This document shows, piece by piece, positions 24,987 to 33,593 of a stretch of DNA of 64,000 nucleotides. The notes beneath the pieces were generated by a model. That model searched no databases. It was not told where the DNA came from and saw only the letters and a list, made by a program, of their open reading frames with translations. The DNA is from Clostridia bacterium. Lineage in GTDB: Bacteria; Bacillota; Clostridia; Monoglobales; Monoglobaceae. The first letter of the stretch is position 1; every line of letters starts with the position of its first letter. The translations under genes were made by a program, and so were the position numbers. Where the stretch lies: contig JAFTJA010000004.1 in NCBI GenBank assembly GCA_017456605.1, positions 248,001 to 312,000 on the forward strand. Reading direction: 5' to 3'.

Positions 24987-25015
24987 AGTATACCACAAGC
25001 AAAAGGAAATTACAA
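24987..25015 (-). promoter_or_regulatory. promoter of small RNA copy A
   Basis: On the minus strand TTGTAA (25015-25010), a 17-base spacer and TATACT (24992-24987). The -35 box and most of the spacer repeat the copy B promoter almost base for base. Confidence 0.75.
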
Positions 25016-25048
25016 TACTTTTTATGTGGCAAATTTGCGCATTAAATC

Positions 25049-25083
25049 AAAAAATGCGCCAACCGAAGCTGACGCACGAAAAA
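25049..25083 (-). repeat. 35-bp identical repeat, copy 2 (terminator block of small RNA B)
   Basis: This is the second copy of the block at 24823-24857. The minus-strand stem TGCGTCAGC/GTTGGCGCA (two wobble pairs) with a TTCG loop is followed by six T residues. Confidence 0.9.
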
Positions 25084-25212
25084 CGCAGCTTGGTTGATTG
25101 CGAATCAAATAAAATACTACTACAAAAAGTGAGTACTAAAAAAGCGTGCGTTTTTGCCAAAGCAAAACTCACCAATTATAGTAGTACCAAATGTATTAAA
25201 TTTGATTCGCAC
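25049..25212 (-). ncRNA. structured small RNA, copy B
   Basis: This copy has the same layout as copy A with different bases in the stems. The closing stem TGCGAATCAAAT (25211-25200) pairs perfectly with ATTTGATTCGCA (25110-25099). Inner pairs are TACTACTA/TAGTAGTA (25186-25179 with 25122-25115) and GTGAGT/ACTCAC (25172-25167 with 25134-25129), and the apical hairpin is TTTTGC/GCAAAA (25152-25167). The terminator hairpin and U tract are identical to copy A. Stem sequences changed while pairing was kept, which argues for selection on RNA structure. Confidence 0.7.
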
Positions 25213-25216
25213 TATT

Positions 25217-25245
25217 ATGATATCACAAACAAAAGAAAATTACAA
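25217..25245 (-). promoter_or_regulatory. promoter of small RNA copy B
   Basis: On the minus strand TTGTAA (25245-25240), a 17-base spacer and TATCAT (25222-25217), with transcription predicted to begin near 25212, at the closing stem. Confidence 0.7.
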
Positions 25246-25269
25246 CACCTTTTTTCCGTCAAAAAATTC

Positions 25270-25321
25270 TTGACAGAGAGGGTATATGAATATATAATAA
25301 TTTGAGAATTACTCTCAAATT
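25270..25321 (+). promoter_or_regulatory. promoter and palindromic Zur-type operator of the zinc operon
   Basis: TTGACA (25270-25275), a 17-base spacer and TATAAT (25293-25298) are both perfect. Immediately downstream, AATTTGAGA (25299-25307) and TCTCAAATT (25313-25321) form a perfect 9-bp inverted repeat around five bases. The architecture fits a Fur-family operator covering the transcription start. Confidence 0.85.
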
Positions 25322-25339
25322 TGAAAGGGGCGAAAGGAA

Positions 25340-25750
25340 TTGGCTTGTTACAAAACTGCACAGAAGAAAAACTTGATAGATTTTTTGAGCAAACACAGCG
25401 AAGAAGCCTTTTCGGTGGAAGAGCTTTGCGAAAAAATGCAAAGGGAATGTCCTGCGTCGCAGCTGCCTGGCAAAAGCACGGTTTATCGCCTTATTCAAAA
25501 GATGACCCTTGACGGCACGGTCAAACGTTTGCCTGAAGAAAACAGCAGAAGGTTTGTTTATCAGATTGCGGCGGGCGAGAGCTGTGCTTCACATCTTCAT
25601 ATGAAGTGCATAAAGTGCGGACGGCTCCTTCATATGGATGATGACCAGTCTCTGAGACTGCTCAAAGAGGTTTTTGACCAAAACCGATTTCGGGTGGACG
25701 AAAGACAAACCGTTCTGGTGGGCAGATGCGGTGATTGCAAAAATGTTTGA
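25340..25750 (+). CDS. zur: Fur family metal regulator, probably Zur
   Basis: The 136-residue protein has a winged helix (FSVEELCEKM, then STVYRLIQKMTLDGTVK) and a dimer domain with zinc sites in HLHMKCIKCGRLLHM and GRCGDCKNV. It is the first gene of an operon with an ABC zinc importer, which favours Zur over Fur or PerR. The start is TTG at 25340, with AAAGGGG about ten bases upstream. It probably binds the palindrome at 25299-25321 in its own promoter and shuts the operon off when zinc is plentiful. Confidence 0.83.
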   Translation: MACYKTAQKKNLIDFLSKHSEEAFSVEELCEKMQRECPASQLPGKSTVYRLIQKMTLDGTVKRLPEENSRRFVYQIAAGESCASHLHMKCIKCGRLLHMDDDQSLRLLKEVFDQNRFRVDERQTVLVGRCGDCKNV

Positions 25751-25763
25751 GAGGTGTGGTGAA

Positions 25764-26717
25764 ATGACAAAAAGACTGACGACAATACTTTTGATGCTCG
25801 TGATGGCTATATCAGGTCTTTCGGGCTGTGCCACAAAAGACATAGAAGGCGACAAAATAAGCATAGTAAGCACCTCTTTTGCGGCATATGACTGGATATC
25901 TGAAATCGTGGGTGAGGATAATGACAGCTTCAACGTGACCTTGCTCTCGAATGGCGGAGATATGCACAGCTATCAGCCGAAGGCTTCGGACATTGCGAAA
26001 ATTCACAGCTGTGATTTGTTTGTGTATGTGGGCGGAAATACGGATGAATGGGCAAAGAAGCTCCTTGAAAACAGCAATATAAATTCCGTAGATATGTTTA
26101 GCTTGGTGGGTGAAAATGACTGGCTTGTGACAGAGCCGGATAAGCACCCCAAAGTGCACAATCACGAAAGCCATTCCCATGCGGTGTATGATGAACATCT
26201 GTGGCTTTCGCTTAGACTTGCCAAGAAAATGGTTGGAGGACTTCTTGAAGAGATTTTGGTGCTTGACGCACAAAATAGAGAGGTTTATCAAAAAAATGCG
26301 GAGAATTATATCCAAAAGCTTGATGATCTTGACAAAGAATATCAAAAAGCGGTGGATGACTCAAGGGATAAGACGGTTATCTTTGCGGACAGATTTCCGT
26401 TCCTTTACCTTGTGAAAGATTATGGCATAAAGCATTATGCAGCGTTCCCCTCTTGCTCGTCGGACACCGATGCGAGCTTTGATGTGGTGATAGAGCTTGC
26501 TGAAAAGACAAAAGAACTGAAAAAGGAAGCCTTGCTTGTTCTTGAAAACCCCGCACAAAGCATTGCACAGGCTGTTATAAAGGCGGCTGAATGTGAAAAT
26601 ACAAAAACTGCGGTTATGAATTCCTGCCAGTCAATAGCGGGAAAAGACGCCAAAGATAATGATTATATCGAAATAATGACAGAAAACTTAGCTTCACTCA
26701 AAGAAGCACTGAGATAA
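25764..26717 (+). CDS. znuA: zinc ABC transporter substrate-binding lipoprotein
   Basis: The 317-residue protein has a lipoprotein signal with lipobox LSGC at about residues 18-21. The cluster A-I fold shows the first metal histidine in GGDMHSYQPK and another in DEHLWLS. Between them is a short His-rich loop (KVHNHESHSHAV) typical of zinc-specific ZnuA. It captures Zn at the cell surface for ZnuBC; manganese cannot be fully excluded from sequence. The ATG at 25764 has GAGGTGTGG upstream. Confidence 0.9.
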   Translation: MTKRLTTILLMLVMAISGLSGCATKDIEGDKISIVSTSFAAYDWISEIVGEDNDSFNVTLLSNGGDMHSYQPKASDIAKIHSCDLFVYVGGNTDEWAKKLLENSNINSVDMFSLVGENDWLVTEPDKHPKVHNHESHSHAVYDEHLWLSLRLAKKMVGGLLEEILVLDAQNREVYQKNAENYIQKLDDLDKEYQKAVDDSRDKTVIFADRFPFLYLVKDYGIKHYAAFPSCSSDTDASFDVVIELAEKTKELKKEALLVLENPAQSIAQAVIKAAECENTKTAVMNSCQSIAGKDAKDNDYIEIMTENLASLKEALR

Positions 26718-26733
26718 AACGGAGGTGAAAAAG

Positions 26734-27456
26734 ATGCCGTATATTGAATGTCGGGATATTTCCCTGGGTTATGGGGGAAAGGTGATTGCCGAGGATATAT
26801 CCTTTGCGGTTGAAGAAGGCGACTATCTTTGCATTGTGGGTGAAAACGGTGCTGGGAAAAGCACGCTTGTGAAAACTTTGCTGGGACTTGAAAACCCCAT
26901 AAAGGGCGAAGTTGTTGTGGATAGCTATATTTCAAAAAACAGCATAGGCTATCTTCCACAGCAAACAGACTTTCAGCGGGACTTCCCTGCGACCGTGCGG
27001 GAAATAGTCCTTTCGGGGTGCATTGCACGATATGGAAAGCAGCCGTTTTTCGGCAAAAGACAAAGGAACCTTGCCGAAGAAAATATGAAAAAGTTAGGGA
27101 TTGAAAATCTGAAAAATAAATGCTATCGGGAGCTATCCGGCGGACAACAGCAAAGAGTTCTTCTTGCAAGGACACTTTGTGCCGCCAAAAAGCTTTTGCT
27201 CCTTGACGAGCCGGCAGCGGGGCTTGACCCGGTGGCTACAAACGATATGTATCACCTTGTTATGGACTTAAACAGGCAGGAAGACATAACGGTTGTTATG
27301 GTTTCCCACGATATAAAAGCGGCGGTAAGACATTCAAAGCATATTCTGCATCTTGGAGACGGAGAGATGTTTTTCGGCACTGCTGAGGAATATTCAAAGA
27401 GCAAGGTCGGTACCAGATTTTTGAATTCGGACAAATGCGGGAGGTGTGAAGAATGA
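26734..27456 (+). CDS. znuC: zinc ABC transporter ATP-binding protein
   Basis: The 240-residue ABC ATPase has Walker A GENGAGKST, Q-loop YLPQQTDF, signature LSGGQQQR, Walker B LLLLDEPAAGLD and switch VSHD. It powers ZnuB. The ATG at 26734 is chosen because GGAGG ends eight bases upstream; the GTG at 26725 lies within that ribosome binding site. It overlaps znuB by ATGA. Confidence 0.92.
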   Translation: MPYIECRDISLGYGGKVIAEDISFAVEEGDYLCIVGENGAGKSTLVKTLLGLENPIKGEVVVDSYISKNSIGYLPQQTDFQRDFPATVREIVLSGCIARYGKQPFFGKRQRNLAEENMKKLGIENLKNKCYRELSGGQQQRVLLARTLCAAKKLLLLDEPAAGLDPVATNDMYHLVMDLNRQEDITVVMVSHDIKAAVRHSKHILHLGDGEMFFGTAEEYSKSKVGTRFLNSDKCGRCEE

Positions 27457-28298
27457 GTGACTTGTTTAGCGTAATCCAGTATTATTTCACCTTTGATTTT
27501 GTCAGGTATGCCTTTTTGGTAGGAACGCTGATAGCACTGTGCTCGGCACTTTTCGGGGTTATTCTGGTGCTCAAGCGGTTTTCGTTCATTGGGGACGGGC
27601 TTTCCCACACAGCCTTTGGCGCATTGGCGGTGGCGACGGTCCTCAGAGTATCAAATCCCCTTTATGTGGTGCTGCCGGTGACGGCTGTTCTTGCAGTGCT
27701 GCTGCTCAAAGCCGGACAAAATCGCAAGATAAAGGGAGATGCCTCACTTGCTATGGTTTCGGTCGGGGCACTGGCTGTTGGTTATCTTTTGCTTAATATA
27801 TTACCGGCGTCAACCAATGTATCGGGTGACGTGTGCGGAACACTTTTTGGTGCCACATCAATACTCACTTTGTCAAAGGCCGATGTGCTCCTTTGCATGG
27901 CTCTGGCTTTGACGGTAACGGTGCTTTTTGTTGTTCTTTACAACCGGATTTTTTCTATCACTTTTGACGAAAACTTTGCCCGCAGTATGGGAATACATAC
28001 CGGAGCATACAATACCATTGTTGCAATAGTAACTGCGGTGATTATTGTTCTTGCAATGAATCTTGTGGGCTCGCTTCTGGTTTCGGCTCTTGTGGTTTTT
28101 CCGGCACTTTCTGCGATGCGGTTATTTAGAAGCTTCAGGGGTGTGACTTTGGGCTCAGCAGTTTTGGGTACTTTGTGTGCCGCAATCGGGATTTTGGGCT
28201 CAATAATTTTGTCGGTGCCCGTTGGTCCTGCTGTGGTGGCTGTTAATATTATTGCTTTTCTTTTGTTTTTTGTTCTTGGAAAGGCTTTCAATCGATAA
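27453..28298 (+). CDS. znuB: zinc ABC transporter permease
   Basis: The 281-residue protein has about eight membrane segments and the ABC-3 family pattern, including LKRFSFIGDGLSHTAFGALAV near residue 40 and SLLVSALVVFPALSAMRL near residue 210. It forms the zinc channel with ZnuC. The start overlaps the znuC stop by ATGA, completing a zur-znuA-znuC-znuB operon. Confidence 0.92.
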   Translation: MSDLFSVIQYYFTFDFVRYAFLVGTLIALCSALFGVILVLKRFSFIGDGLSHTAFGALAVATVLRVSNPLYVVLPVTAVLAVLLLKAGQNRKIKGDASLAMVSVGALAVGYLLLNILPASTNVSGDVCGTLFGATSILTLSKADVLLCMALALTVTVLFVVLYNRIFSITFDENFARSMGIHTGAYNTIVAIVTAVIIVLAMNLVGSLLVSALVVFPALSAMRLFRSFRGVTLGSAVLGTLCAAIGILGSIILSVPVGPAVVAVNIIAFLLFFVLGKAFNR

Positions 28299-28339
28299 AT
28301 CGGGTATAATAATATTGAAAATTTAAAGGAGTGACACAG

Positions 28340-29623
28340 TTGAAAACAGATGTGTATGAAATTTCAAAGGGCGTAAAGCTGCGGTTTATTGAAACCGACA
28401 AATTCAAAACAAATGTTTTGAGTGTTTATTTTTGTTTGCCGCTTTGCCGGGAAAATGTAACCTGTGCGGCACTTATACCGAGGGTCCTAAAACGCGGGAG
28501 CGTTAAGTATCCCACCATGGCTCAGCTTTCACGACGCGCAGAAGAACTTTATGGAGCATCAATCGGTGCAGATATCTTGAAAGAGGGCGATGAGCTGCTT
28601 ATCCGTGCATCGGCACAGTTTGTAAGTGACAGCTTCATAACAGAAACCATAATAAAGGACATTGCGGAGCTGCTTTATGAGTTTGTGCTCTGCCCCATCA
28701 CAAAGGACGGAGCTTTTGACAAAACCTATGTGGAGCAGGAAAAAGAAAACGCCAAAAACTTCATTAAAGGCCTTATCAATGACAAAAAGGAGTATGCCCA
28801 GGTAAGATGCAATGAGATAATGTTTGAGGGCGACCCCTACGGGAATTTCTCATACGGCTATGTCGAAGACCTTGAGTGTATTGACGAGAAAAATCTTTAT
28901 GATTTTTATAAAGATGTTATAGAAACCGCAGAGGTGAACATTTTTGCCAGCGGATGCTTTGATAAAGATGCAGTAAAGGCTGAAATCGAAAAGACTTTTG
29001 GCAAGGCGCTTTCGCCGCGCGACTCAAAGCGGACAAGGACAAACCTTGCGGCGTTTGAAGAAAGCATAAAGGTGAAAGAAGTTACCGAAGAAATAACGGC
29101 ATCCCAAAGCAAGCTCTGTATGGGATTTAACTGCGGAATTGAGCCCGCATCGGATGAGTGTTATGCTGTGGCAGTTTTTTCGTGCATATACGGCGGAAGC
29201 CCATTTTCGAAGCTTTTCAATAATGTCCGTGAAAAGCTGAGCCTTGCTTATTATGTTTTTTCAGCTTTCAACAGACAAAAAAGCTTTATGCGGATAAGCG
29301 CAGGGGTAGAGGCTGGCAAGTTCAGTGCGGCATATGACGAAATTCTACTTCAGCTTGATATGATGAAAAACGGCGATTTTTCGGATGATGAAATAGCGTC
29401 TGCTAAAAAGTATCTTAAAACTCAAGTTGGCAGCATCAAGGACAGCCTTGTTGCAACGGAAGATTTTTATATGACACGGGCTATGATGTTGGTGGATGAG
29501 TCCCCCGACGAGTTCCTGGAAAAAATCAACAAGGTCAGCCGCGAAGAAATTATTGCCGCGGCAAACAAGATGCAGCTTGATACGGTTTATTTTCTGAAAG
29601 GGGTGAGCGGCGATGAGATTTGA
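28340..29623 (+). CDS. M16 family peptidase-like protein lacking the zinc motif (YmfF-type)
   Basis: This 427-residue protein has the two-lobe M16 fold (SRRAEELYGASIG; RCNEIMFEGDPYGNFSYG; LCMGFNCGI; SKLFNNVREKLSLAYYVFS). The HxxEH zinc motif expected near residue 50 is replaced by a sequence without histidine, so it is probably the inactive subunit of a heterodimer with the next gene. The Bacillus YmfF/YmfH pair has this arrangement. The start is TTG at 28340 with AAAGGAG upstream. It overlaps its partner by 11 bp. Confidence 0.83.
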   Translation: MKTDVYEISKGVKLRFIETDKFKTNVLSVYFCLPLCRENVTCAALIPRVLKRGSVKYPTMAQLSRRAEELYGASIGADILKEGDELLIRASAQFVSDSFITETIIKDIAELLYEFVLCPITKDGAFDKTYVEQEKENAKNFIKGLINDKKEYAQVRCNEIMFEGDPYGNFSYGYVEDLECIDEKNLYDFYKDVIETAEVNIFASGCFDKDAVKAEIEKTFGKALSPRDSKRTRTNLAAFEESIKVKEVTEEITASQSKLCMGFNCGIEPASDECYAVAVFSCIYGGSPFSKLFNNVREKLSLAYYVFSAFNRQKSFMRISAGVEAGKFSAAYDEILLQLDMMKNGDFSDDEIASAKKYLKTQVGSIKDSLVATEDFYMTRAMMLVDESPDEFLEKINKVSREEIIAAANKMQLDTVYFLKGVSGDEI

Positions 29624-30914
29624 GAAAACAGAAAACAAATTTTTGAATGAAAGTGTGCTTTTCGGCGTTCACGAAAGCGGACTTCGGGTGTATATCGTCC
29701 CAAAGAAAGGCTTTTCAAAGTATTATGCGATTTATGGCACCGAATATGGTTCAGTTGACAGAGTTTTAAACCTTGACGGCGAAGAGGTGATGCTCCCTGA
29801 CGGGATTGCACACTTTCTTGAGCACAAGCTTTTTGAGGAGGAAGACGGAAAGAACGCTTTTGATAAATTTGCCCTTACCGGAGCAAGCAGTAATGCATTC
29901 ACCAGCTTTGATATGACAGCATATCTGTTTTCCTGCACCGACAGCTTTTATGAAAATCTTGATATACTCCTTGAATTTGTGAACAATCCGTATTTTACAG
30001 ACGAAAATGTTGCAAAAGAACAGGGTATCATCGGTCAGGAAATAAAGATGTACGACGATGACCCTGACTGGAGGCTGTTTTTCAATATGCTTCAGGGAAT
30101 GTATCACAAAAATCCCGTTAAGACCGACATTGCAGGTACAGTTGAGAGTATAAGCCATATAACGCCCGAGCTCCTTTACAAGTGCTGTGAGGCGTATTAC
30201 AACCCGTCAAATATGATGCTTGTTATGGTGGGCGATATTGATGCCAAAAAGGCGGTTGAATATATCAATAGGCACGTGAAGACTGATAAGGACAGAGGCA
30301 GAATTGAAAAAACGGTTTGTGCTGAGCCGCGTACTGTAGCCCAAAAGATTGTCAGACAAAAGCTCAGTGTGTCAAAGCCGCTGTTTCTTATGGGATTTAA
30401 GGAAAAAGAAGAGGGTATCGACGGCGAAAAGCTGCTCCTCAAGCAAATAAAGACGGATATTCTTATGGAAGTGCTTTTTGGAAAGAGCAGTTCGTTTTTC
30501 ACCGAGCTTTACGGCGAGGGGCTGATTGACGGAAGCTTTGGGAAGGACAGCGAGCTTGAAAGGAGCTATGGCTTTTCAAGCATAAGCGGTGAAAGCTCAA
30601 AGCCGGAAGAGGTATACAAAAGAGCTCTTGAATATTTGACAGAGGTAAAGGAAAAGCCTCTCGACAAGTCGGCAGTGGATGTTGCAAAAAGAGTGCTTAT
30701 AGGAAGAAACTTAAGACGTTTCAACAGCGTAGAAAGACTTGGTAATGACTTTATCCGTTCTTTTATGAACAACATAAACCCGTTAGAGTACAGTGAGATT
30801 GTTGAAAACGTGAGCCACCAAGAACTTGGCGAAAGGCTCAGGGAACACTTTGATGAGGAGTGCTGTACGCTTTCGATTATCGAGCCGTTGGAGGAAAGTG
30901 AAAATGATAAATAA
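29613..30914 (+). CDS. M16 family zinc metallopeptidase (YmfH-type)
   Basis: The 433-residue protein has the active-site HFLEH (HxxEH) near residue 69, with the third ligand glutamate downstream in the QEIKMYDDDPDWR region. The second M16 lobe ends at the C-terminus. It should pair with the upstream inactive subunit to degrade peptides; the natural target is unknown. Both genes overlap their neighbours (11 bp at each end), so the run to lgt is translated as a coupled unit. Confidence 0.87.
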   Translation: MRFEKTENKFLNESVLFGVHESGLRVYIVPKKGFSKYYAIYGTEYGSVDRVLNLDGEEVMLPDGIAHFLEHKLFEEEDGKNAFDKFALTGASSNAFTSFDMTAYLFSCTDSFYENLDILLEFVNNPYFTDENVAKEQGIIGQEIKMYDDDPDWRLFFNMLQGMYHKNPVKTDIAGTVESISHITPELLYKCCEAYYNPSNMMLVMVGDIDAKKAVEYINRHVKTDKDRGRIEKTVCAEPRTVAQKIVRQKLSVSKPLFLMGFKEKEEGIDGEKLLLKQIKTDILMEVLFGKSSSFFTELYGEGLIDGSFGKDSELERSYGFSSISGESSKPEEVYKRALEYLTEVKEKPLDKSAVDVAKRVLIGRNLRRFNSVERLGNDFIRSFMNNINPLEYSEIVENVSHQELGERLREHFDEECCTLSIIEPLEESENDK

Positions 30915-31713
30915 TATCTCATTTCCGGGGCTTGGTCTTGATTTTGAAATAAACAGAGTGGCGTTTTCCCTTTTCGGGGTTCCTGTTTATGCTTATGGAT
31001 TGATTATTGCATTGGGTCTTGTCCTTGCTTTTGTGTATGCATCAAGAGAAGCAAAAAGGACAGGAATTTCGGACAACGACTTTTTCAATATGTTCATAAT
31101 AGGTCTGCCGGTAGCGGTTGTGTGTGCAAGGATTTATTATGTGGTTTTCAGCTGGGATTATTACAAGTATAATCTCTCTGAAATATTCAACATCCGTGGT
31201 GGCGGAATAGCGATTTACGGTGCTGTGATTGGAGCGGCACTGGTTGTACTTATTTATTGCCGGGCAAAGAAAATCAGTATAGGGAAAGTCCTTGACGTGC
31301 TGGCGGTATCGCTTTTAATTGGTCAGGCAGTGGGTCGCTGGGGCAATTTTGTAAATGGCGAAGCCTTTGGCGAGAGTTGTTCACTTCCCTGGGCGATGAC
31401 TGTTGTCCGTGGCGGAAGAACTGTGGCAGAGCTTGCTCACCCCACGTTTCTTTATGAATCTCTTTGGAATGCCCTTGGTATTTTGGTGCTTATTCTTTAT
31501 AAGAGAAAAAAAGCCTTTGAAGGCGAAGTTTTTTGCGGATATATGATATGGTACGGCATTGGCAGACTGTTTATTGAAGGGTTAAGGACGGATTCCCTTT
31601 ACTTGGGGTCCATAAGGGTTTCGCAGCTGCTTTCTCTGGTGTTGATAGTGGCGGGAATAATTATTATCTTAAAAAACAGAAAAAATATAAAAAAACACTT
31701 GACAAACGAATGA
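30904..31713 (+). CDS. lgt: prolipoprotein diacylglyceryl transferase
   Basis: The 269-residue protein has about seven membrane segments. The Lgt signature GRWGNFVNGEAFGE lies near residue 143, and the conserved AYGLIIALG and HPTFLYESLWN blocks are present. It transfers diacylglycerol to the lipobox cysteine of prolipoproteins, such as ZnuA and PotD in this window. The ATG at 30904 has GGAGG nine bases upstream and overlaps the M16 gene by 11 bp. Confidence 0.95.
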   Translation: MINNISFPGLGLDFEINRVAFSLFGVPVYAYGLIIALGLVLAFVYASREAKRTGISDNDFFNMFIIGLPVAVVCARIYYVVFSWDYYKYNLSEIFNIRGGGIAIYGAVIGAALVVLIYCRAKKISIGKVLDVLAVSLLIGQAVGRWGNFVNGEAFGESCSLPWAMTVVRGGRTVAELAHPTFLYESLWNALGILVLILYKRKKAFEGEVFCGYMIWYGIGRLFIEGLRTDSLYLGSIRVSQLLSLVLIVAGIIIILKNRKNIKKHLTNE

Positions 31714-31727
31714 TTTTGGGTTAAAAT
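31699..31727 (+). promoter_or_regulatory. promoter for ylxM-ffh
   Basis: TTGACA (31699-31704), a 17-base spacer and TAAAAT (31722-31727) overlap the 3' end of lgt and lie 53 bases before ylxM. Confidence 0.8.
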
Positions 31728-31780
31728 TGGTGAGGTGTAAAGCAAAACAGCTTTACAGTTTGCCTGAAGGGGGAGATAAA

Positions 31781-32152
31781 ATGGAAAAAAACGTTGAAAT
31801 TTCTCTTCTTCTCAGTTTTTACAAAAATATGCTTACCGAGCGTCAGGCAGACACGGCAGAGCTTTATTACAATGAAGATTTGTCCCTGTCGGAAATCGGT
31901 ACTGAGCTTGGCATAAGCCGTCAGGGTGTCAGGGACAATTTAAAGCGTGCGGAAAACACACTTTATGATGTTGAAGAAAAGCTTGGTCTTGCGAAAAGAT
32001 TTCTTGAAATCAAATCAAGGCTTGGCGAGATTGACAGCATCATTTCAAAAATTGAAAAATCTCCAGATTCAAGGCTTTTGCCAAACAGCATAAAGCATCA
32101 GATAAACGATATTCTTGCCATTGTGGCTGGAATAAACGAAATGGAGATTTGA
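31781..32152 (+). CDS. ylxM: YlxM family SRP-associated helix-turn-helix protein
   Basis: The 123-residue protein has a sigma-70 region-4-like helix-turn-helix (LTERQADTAELYYNEDLSLSEIG; SRQGVRDNLKRAEN). It sits directly upstream of ffh, the standard YlxM context. It is thought to stimulate the signal recognition particle in Gram-positive bacteria. The ATG at 31781 has AAGGGGGAGAT upstream; a longer frame from 31727 has no such site. Confidence 0.92.
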   Translation: MEKNVEISLLLSFYKNMLTERQADTAELYYNEDLSLSEIGTELGISRQGVRDNLKRAENTLYDVEEKLGLAKRFLEIKSRLGEIDSIISKIEKSPDSRLLPNSIKHQINDILAIVAGINEMEI

Positions 32153-32182
32153 TTTTGAAAAAATCCTGAAAGGGGTGTGCAT

Positions 32183-33532
32183 ATGGCTTTTGAAAGTCTG
32201 GCAGACAAACTGCAAAGCACCTTCAAAAAGCTTCGGGGCAAGGGCAAGGTTTCGCCCGCTGACCTGAAAGAAGCAATGCGTGAAGTTAAACTTGCACTCC
32301 TTGAGGCAGACGTCAACTTCAAGGTTGTGAAAAGCTTTATTTCAAGCGTTTCAGAACGTGCTTCGGGTGCTGAAGTGATGGAATCACTCACCCCCGCACA
32401 GCAGGTTATTAAAATAGTAAACGAAGAGCTTGTTGCTCTTATGGGCACTGAAGAAAAAATCAAGATTTCTTCAAAACCGCCGACAGTTATTATGATGGCG
32501 GGGCTTCAGGGTGCCGGAAAGACCACTACTGCGGCAAAGCTTGGAGGACTTCTCAAAAAGCAAGGGAAAAGACCTCTGCTTTGCGCCTGCGACGTTTACC
32601 GCCCGGCGGCTATAAAACAGCTTCAGGTGGTGGGTACGCAGCTTGAACTTCCGGTTTTCACCATTGAGGGAAACCAAAACCCCGTGGAAATTGCGGAAAA
32701 GGCACTTGAGCACGCAAGACTTCATTCAAATGATATTTTGATTGTGGATACCGCCGGAAGACTTCACGTCGATGAAGAGCTGATGGACGAACTCAAAAGC
32801 ATCAAAGAAAAAATTGACCCGACTGAAATTCTTTTGGTTATTGATGCTATGACAGGTCAGGACGCGGTCAATGTGGCAGAGGTATTCAACAGCCAGCTTG
32901 AAATTGATGGTGTTGTTCTTACCAAGCTTGACGGTGATACCCGTGGCGGTGCGGCGATTTCGGTACGTGCTGTTACCCAAAAACCCATAAAGTTTTGCGG
33001 TATGGGCGAAAAGCTCACTGACCTTGAGGTATTCCATCCTGAACGTATGGCGTCAAGAATTTTGGGTATGGGTGATATGCTCAGCCTGATTGAAAAGGCA
33101 GAGCAGGCGCTGGATGAAAAGAAAGCTATGGAGCAGATGCAAAAAATGCGGAACTCCACATTCACATACAGCGACTTTCTTGACCAGATGGACCAAATGA
33201 AAAAGATGGGTCCCCTTGATCAGCTTATTGGGATGATTCCCGGGGTTGACACACGGGCGCTTAAAGATGCAAACATTGACGAGAAAAAAATGCTCCATAC
33301 TGAGGCGATAATCAAATCAATGACAAAGGGCGAACGTGAAAACCGAGACAAGCTTACACCAAAGCGTCGTGAACGCATTGCAAAGGGCAGCGGAACAACC
33401 GTTGCTGAGGTGAACGCTCTTGTCAAACAGTTTGAACAGATGCAAAAAATGATGAAAATGATGACCGGGGGCAAGTTTGCAAAGCAAATGGGCCGTATGG
33501 GCAAGATGGGGAAAATGAAATTTCCCTTCTGA
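32183..33532 (+). CDS. ffh: signal recognition particle GTPase Ffh
   Basis: The 449-residue protein has an N domain, a G domain with GLQGAGKTTTAAKL, CDVYRPAAIKQL, DTAGRLHVD, TKLDGDTRGG and GMGEKL, and a methionine-rich M domain ending MMTGGKFAKQMGRMGKMGKM. It binds SRP RNA and signal peptides and targets nascent membrane proteins with FtsY. The ATG at 32183 has AGGGG seven bases upstream. The SRP RNA gene and ftsY are not seen in this window. Confidence 0.97.
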   Translation: MAFESLADKLQSTFKKLRGKGKVSPADLKEAMREVKLALLEADVNFKVVKSFISSVSERASGAEVMESLTPAQQVIKIVNEELVALMGTEEKIKISSKPPTVIMMAGLQGAGKTTTAAKLGGLLKKQGKRPLLCACDVYRPAAIKQLQVVGTQLELPVFTIEGNQNPVEIAEKALEHARLHSNDILIVDTAGRLHVDEELMDELKSIKEKIDPTEILLVIDAMTGQDAVNVAEVFNSQLEIDGVVLTKLDGDTRGGAAISVRAVTQKPIKFCGMGEKLTDLEVFHPERMASRILGMGDMLSLIEKAEQALDEKKAMEQMQKMRNSTFTYSDFLDQMDQMKKMGPLDQLIGMIPGVDTRALKDANIDEKKMLHTEAIIKSMTKGERENRDKLTPKRRERIAKGSGTTVAEVNALVKQFEQMQKMMKMMTGGKFAKQMGRMGKMGKMKFPF

Positions 33533-33593
33533 GCACCTGGGATTTAAATTTTAAAAATTATTAAATTATATATTTTTTTGGAGGTAATTTATT

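Noticed and set aside
24823-25212. 6S RNA as identity of the tandem RNAs
   Set aside because: The rod-like shape fits loosely, but the structured part is only about 120 nt, the terminator is a separate hairpin, and the open central bubble of 6S is not evident.
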